DNA from: an uncultured Schlesneria sp. | Lineage (GTDB): Bacteria > Planctomycetota > Planctomycetia > Planctomycetales > Planctomycetaceae | Direction of reading: 5' to 3' | DNA length: 45,436 bases | Assembly: GCA_903899985.1 (NCBI GenBank) | Contig: CAIULL010000025.1 | Location: forward strand, 1-45,436 | In this document: in pieces, positions 43,312 to 45,436 of the stretch | Position numbering within the stretch: the first letter of the stretch is position 1 | Layout of the letters: each line of letters opens with the position of its first letter | Notes under the pieces: generated by a model | Told to the model about the DNA's origin: nothing | Databases searched by the model: none | The model's input: only the letters and a program-made list of their open reading frames with translations | Made by a program: the position numbers and the translations under genes

Positions 43312-44463
43312 TTTCGCAGCGTATTTAAGACCCTTAGCTTTGTCAGCTTCGACAGCGATCTCTGCCATCGTCTTGAATTCAAGTGTTCTCGTCCGCAGCG
43401 CAGGGGAGCCGGCAACGACAGAACCCGTCAGCGGATCTGGCAAACGCCAGAACCAGCGACCGTCGGGTTTCTTTTCTTTGCCTTTGATACCGCCGAGCTG
43501 GATCAGTCCGCGCATCAACGTCCTGTCACTGATGTCATGACGAGCCGCATCCGCTTTGAGATCGCAGGTATAAACCGGTGCACCATTCAATCGTTTTTTC
43601 AGCCATTCGGTCACCCGCGACATTTCACTCTTCGCCGCCACATGCTGTACACGCTCTGTCTCCGTTGCATCCGCCATGTGTTGTTCCGCCGTCTGACGAA
43701 CCCACTCGTTTTCCCAGTAGATCCGCTGATCCTCGATCGTAAAGCCGAGACCGGGAGGAGTTTCACACAGGTTGGTTTTGACGGGCAACAGGATTCGTCG
43801 ACCCGATTCGTGAGGATCTCGAACAATCGACCAGACTGAACGAGCCACCTCGGCGAGTACCGGAGACGTCGGCGTCCAGTTGCCCCGTTTCCCTTTTTCA
43901 AACTTGGAAGGAGCAGCAATCAACAGGATCGCAACGCCCGTTCGGTTTGCCAGATCGGTCAGCTTGGCCATCGCTTCCCTGAGCTTGCTGTCGTCACGGC
44001 CACCCGTCCCTTTGAGAAAACAATTCGCAGGATCAATCACAATCAGACGACATGGCTCACCCGACTCACGCAGCAGGGCCAGATACAATTCCAGCGATTC
44101 GATTTGACCATCGTCATCAAGCCGGTTGCGTCCCGAGCCTGCGTTTTCCGTCGTTTTGTTCGTGTCACTGACGACGACGTTGACCGAAGGGAGCACCGCT
44201 TTCGCAGCCTCCAGACGGTTGCGAACCACGCTCGCGATCCCATCTTCACCCGAGAACAGAATCACCTGGCCCGGTTCCCCCTGGTCCGCATGAGCAAAAC
44301 CACGTTCACCCCGAGTCAACCGGGCGATGGCATCCATCGCAAACAGACTCTTCCCGACACCCGGTTCCCCCGTCAACAGCGTCACCTGCCCCTCAGGGAT
44401 CACACCCTTACAAATCCATCCCTGCGGCTTCGCAGAGATCTCGCTCAACTTTTCCAGATTCAT
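43300..44463 (-). CDS. RepA/RecA-like AAA ATPase (AAA_25 type)
   Basis: A 387-residue protein with a RecA-fold ATPase domain of the plasmid/phage RepA-helicase-like type. Walker A is GEPGVGKS (32-39), the Walker B Asp is in LIVIDPA (Asp144), and LLIAAPSKFEKG (about 186-197) fits the sensor/DNA-contact loop. Residues about 285-345 form a winged-helix-like domain (VTEWLKKRL, HDISDRTLMRGLIQL, DGRWFWRLP). Such proteins occur on plasmids, phages and integrated elements, where they unwind or load replication or recombination proteins. The start has GGAGG 6 nt before ATG. A promoter covered by inverted repeats lies upstream. No integrase, primase or partner gene was found beside it, so it may be the remaining gene of a decayed element. 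The C-terminus is formed inside repeat copy 3. Confidence 0.88.
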   Translation of the reverse strand: MNLEKLSEISAKPQGWICKGVIPEGQVTLLTGEPGVGKSLFAMDAIARLTRGERGFAHADQGEPGQVILFSGEDGIASVVRNRLEAAKAVLPSVNVVVSDTNKTTENAGSGRNRLDDDGQIESLELYLALLRESGEPCRLIVIDPANCFLKGTGGRDDSKLREAMAKLTDLANRTGVAILLIAAPSKFEKGKRGNWTPTSPVLAEVARSVWSIVRDPHESGRRILLPVKTNLCETPPGLGFTIEDQRIYWENEWVRQTAEQHMADATETERVQHVAAKSEMSRVTEWLKKRLNGAPVYTCDLKADAARHDISDRTLMRGLIQLGGIKGKEKKPDGRWFWRLPDPLTGSVVAGSPALRTRTLEFKTMAEIAVEADKAKGLKYAAKQGT

Positions 44464-44513
44464 TTACATCCTCCAGGCAATCAAACAGTCAATACGAAAA
44501 CCACGCGGCTATC

Positions 44514-44555
44514 GTGAGTAGATCAATACTACTCACACGAATCATATCGTGTCAA
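44514..44555 (-). promoter_or_regulatory. Promoter of the AAA ATPase gene covered by two inverted repeats
   Basis: Read leftward: TTGACA (44555-44550), 18-nt spacer, TAGTAT (44531-44526), about 60 nt before the start codon. GTGAGTAG (44514-44521) and CTACTCAC (44529-44536) form a perfect 8-bp inverted repeat with a 7-nt gap over the -10 element. ACACGA (44535-44540) and TCGTGT (44547-44552) form a second, 6-bp one over the spacer and -35. This is the layout of a tightly repressed promoter with two operator sites. Confidence 0.6.
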
Positions 44556-44621
44556 TATCTTTTGTAATGTGTTTTTGTCGCATACATGAATTTTGCGGAG
44601 TGATGAGCTTCTCTTCGCACA

Positions 44622-45262
44622 TTGCCTCATTCCCGATTTGTTGCAACACCCCAACGAGAAATGACACCCCGGTTGACGGCAATTCCGACGCTCTGTTCCC
44701 GCTTCTCTGCGAGGCGCGGTTAAACGATGAAGACACCTGCTTTGTTTAACCCGCAGCCAGCGGCGCAGGCGAATCGGCGTTCAGCCGATTTCTTCAAACG
44801 TTGCCTCATCCCCGACTTATCACACGCCCCAACGAGAAATGACAACCCGGCGACGGCAATCCCGACGCTCTGTTCCCGCTTCACGACGAGGCGCGGTGAA
44901 ACGATGATTGCTTCTGCTTCGTTTAACCCGCAGCCAGCGGCGCAGGCGAATCGGCGTCCAGCCGATTTCTTCAAAAGTTGCCTCATTCCCGTCTTATCAC
45001 AACACCCCAACGAGAAATGACACCCCGGTTGACGGCAATTCCGACGCTCCGCTCCCGCTTCTCTGCGAGGCGCGGTTAAACGATGAAGACTCCTGCATTG
45101 TTTAACCCGCAGCCAACGGCGCAGGCGAATCGGCGTTCAGCCGATTTCTTCGAAAGTTGCCGAACAACAAGACGATCACGCACTGACCAAACGACAAATG
45201 ACACCCCGGTTGACGTCATTCCCGCCGCTGCATCCCCGCTTCTCTGCGAGGCGCGGTTAAAC
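44622..45262. repeat. Tandem array of ~178-bp units (3 full, 1 partial)
   Basis: Units begin TTGCCTCAT-like at 44622, 44801, 44978 and 45157, giving periods of 179, 177 and 179 bp; the fourth is partial (to about 45262) and more diverged in its first 40 bp. Each full unit has CAACGAGAAATGACA, a GAGGCGCGG block, an inverted repeat GGTTAAAC/GTTTAACC with 18-nt loop (44718-44725 and 44744-44751 in unit 1; one arm mutated in unit 2), and a perfect hairpin AATCGGC-GTTCA-GCCGATT (44772-44790). Periods are not multiples of three, and reading frames through it are not conserved, so it is not protein-coding. No terminal transposase was seen. Confidence 0.9.
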
Positions 45263-45436
45263 CCATTTTCCGCACCCTTGAGTGCGACTTAGAATGTGTT
45301 GAGTCAGAGCGTCTTTAAACCGCCGGAGATCAATTTCATGTTGGTGGTCGAGGTAACAGTCGACTCAAGAGCTGGGCCGGTGTCGGCAGTTGGAGGAGCT
45401 GAAGGATGTCGCGCTGCCGAGGAGTGAGTCTCGTAG
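45263..45436. other. Region after the array, to window edge
   Basis: A short hairpin CGCAC-N6-GTGCG follows near 45280-45296. Beyond it nothing is certain except a minus-strand frame cut by the window edge (45336-45434). Confidence 0.4.
45336..45434 (-). CDS. Possible C-terminal end of a gene cut by the window edge
   Basis: A minus-strand frame is open from the edge to TGA at 45336-45338, 32 residues with the phrase LTPRQRDILQLLQLPTPAQ. It could be the end of a protein, perhaps a transposase or regulator, but the fragment is too short for a family call. Chance is a real alternative. Confidence 0.25.
   Translation of the reverse strand, partial: TRLTPRQRDILQLLQLPTPAQLLSRLLPRPPT

Noticed and set aside
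44542-45105. Open frames through the tandem array on both strands
   Set aside because: Units differ by 2 bp, so frames change from unit to unit; the products are just translations of the repeat.
44622-45262. CRISPR array
   Set aside because: Units are about 178 bp and similar over their whole length; there is no short repeat/unique spacer alternation.

Overview
The window looks like chromosomal DNA of a planctomycete (phylum Planctomycetota, probably near Planctomycetaceae/Schlesneria-type organisms; the exact genus is a guess). The reasons are: a DUF1080 secreted protein; large families of BatA-like, VWA and DUF58 proteins linked to MoxR ATPases; a very large Ala/Gln/Glu-rich secreted coiled-coil protein; a class II (B12) ribonucleotide reductase; long leaderless-looking intergenic stretches; and palindromic intergenic repeats. 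No rRNA, tRNA, CRISPR array or complete transposase was seen.

Layout. 1-6.3 kb: a saccharopine-dehydrogenase-like oxidoreductase, a DUF1080 protein, a 1-kb gap, then nrdJ with a promoter, two NrdR-box-like sites in correct helical phase and a double-hairpin/terminator region behind it. 6.4-13.0 kb: a large secreted protein of unknown function, convergent with a minus-strand pair formed by an FHA-GAF-AAA+-Fis sigma-54 activator and a GT-C/ArnT-like membrane glycosyltransferase. 13.0-16.8 kb: an AT-rich gap with a large imperfect palindrome, a secreted disordered protein overlapping scpB by ATGA, and a UDP-glucuronate-4-epimerase-like gene.

17.2-33.8 kb is a long plus-strand run: a prenyltransferase/squalene-cyclase-fold secreted protein, a BatA-like VWA protein, a second VWA protein, a DUF4175-like membrane protein (the last three chained by TAATG overlaps), the 1315-aa coiled-coil protein, MoxR and DUF58, followed by an NHL-repeat protein overlapping (ATGA) a zinc-MDR dehydrogenase. 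This is a complete MoxR-VWA type machine: an ATPase, soluble DUF58, membrane VWA proteins and a periplasmic coiled coil. 33.8-41.1 kb is a second, different MoxR system on mostly the minus strand: RDD, SpoIIM (opposite strand), DUF58, MoxR, DUF4350, DUF4129 and a multi-pass membrane protein. This set of families recurs together in distant phyla (for example the mycobacterial moxR2 region, from memory), so the two neighbouring MoxR modules are of different types.

41.3-45.4 kb is the accessory end: a secreted sialidase-like (BNR/Asp-box) protein, three copies of a ~150-160-bp two-hairpin repeat (one reaching into the stop codon of the next gene), a different palindromic repeat, a lone RepA/RecA-like AAA ATPase (minus strand) with a well-formed promoter covered by two inverted repeats, and a tandem array of three and a half ~178-bp units. 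The best candidates for something undescribed are the paired MoxR systems with the giant coiled-coil protein, the operator-controlled lone ATPase flanked by repeats, the 178-bp array, and a possible minus-strand transcript with its own terminator upstream of nrdJ.
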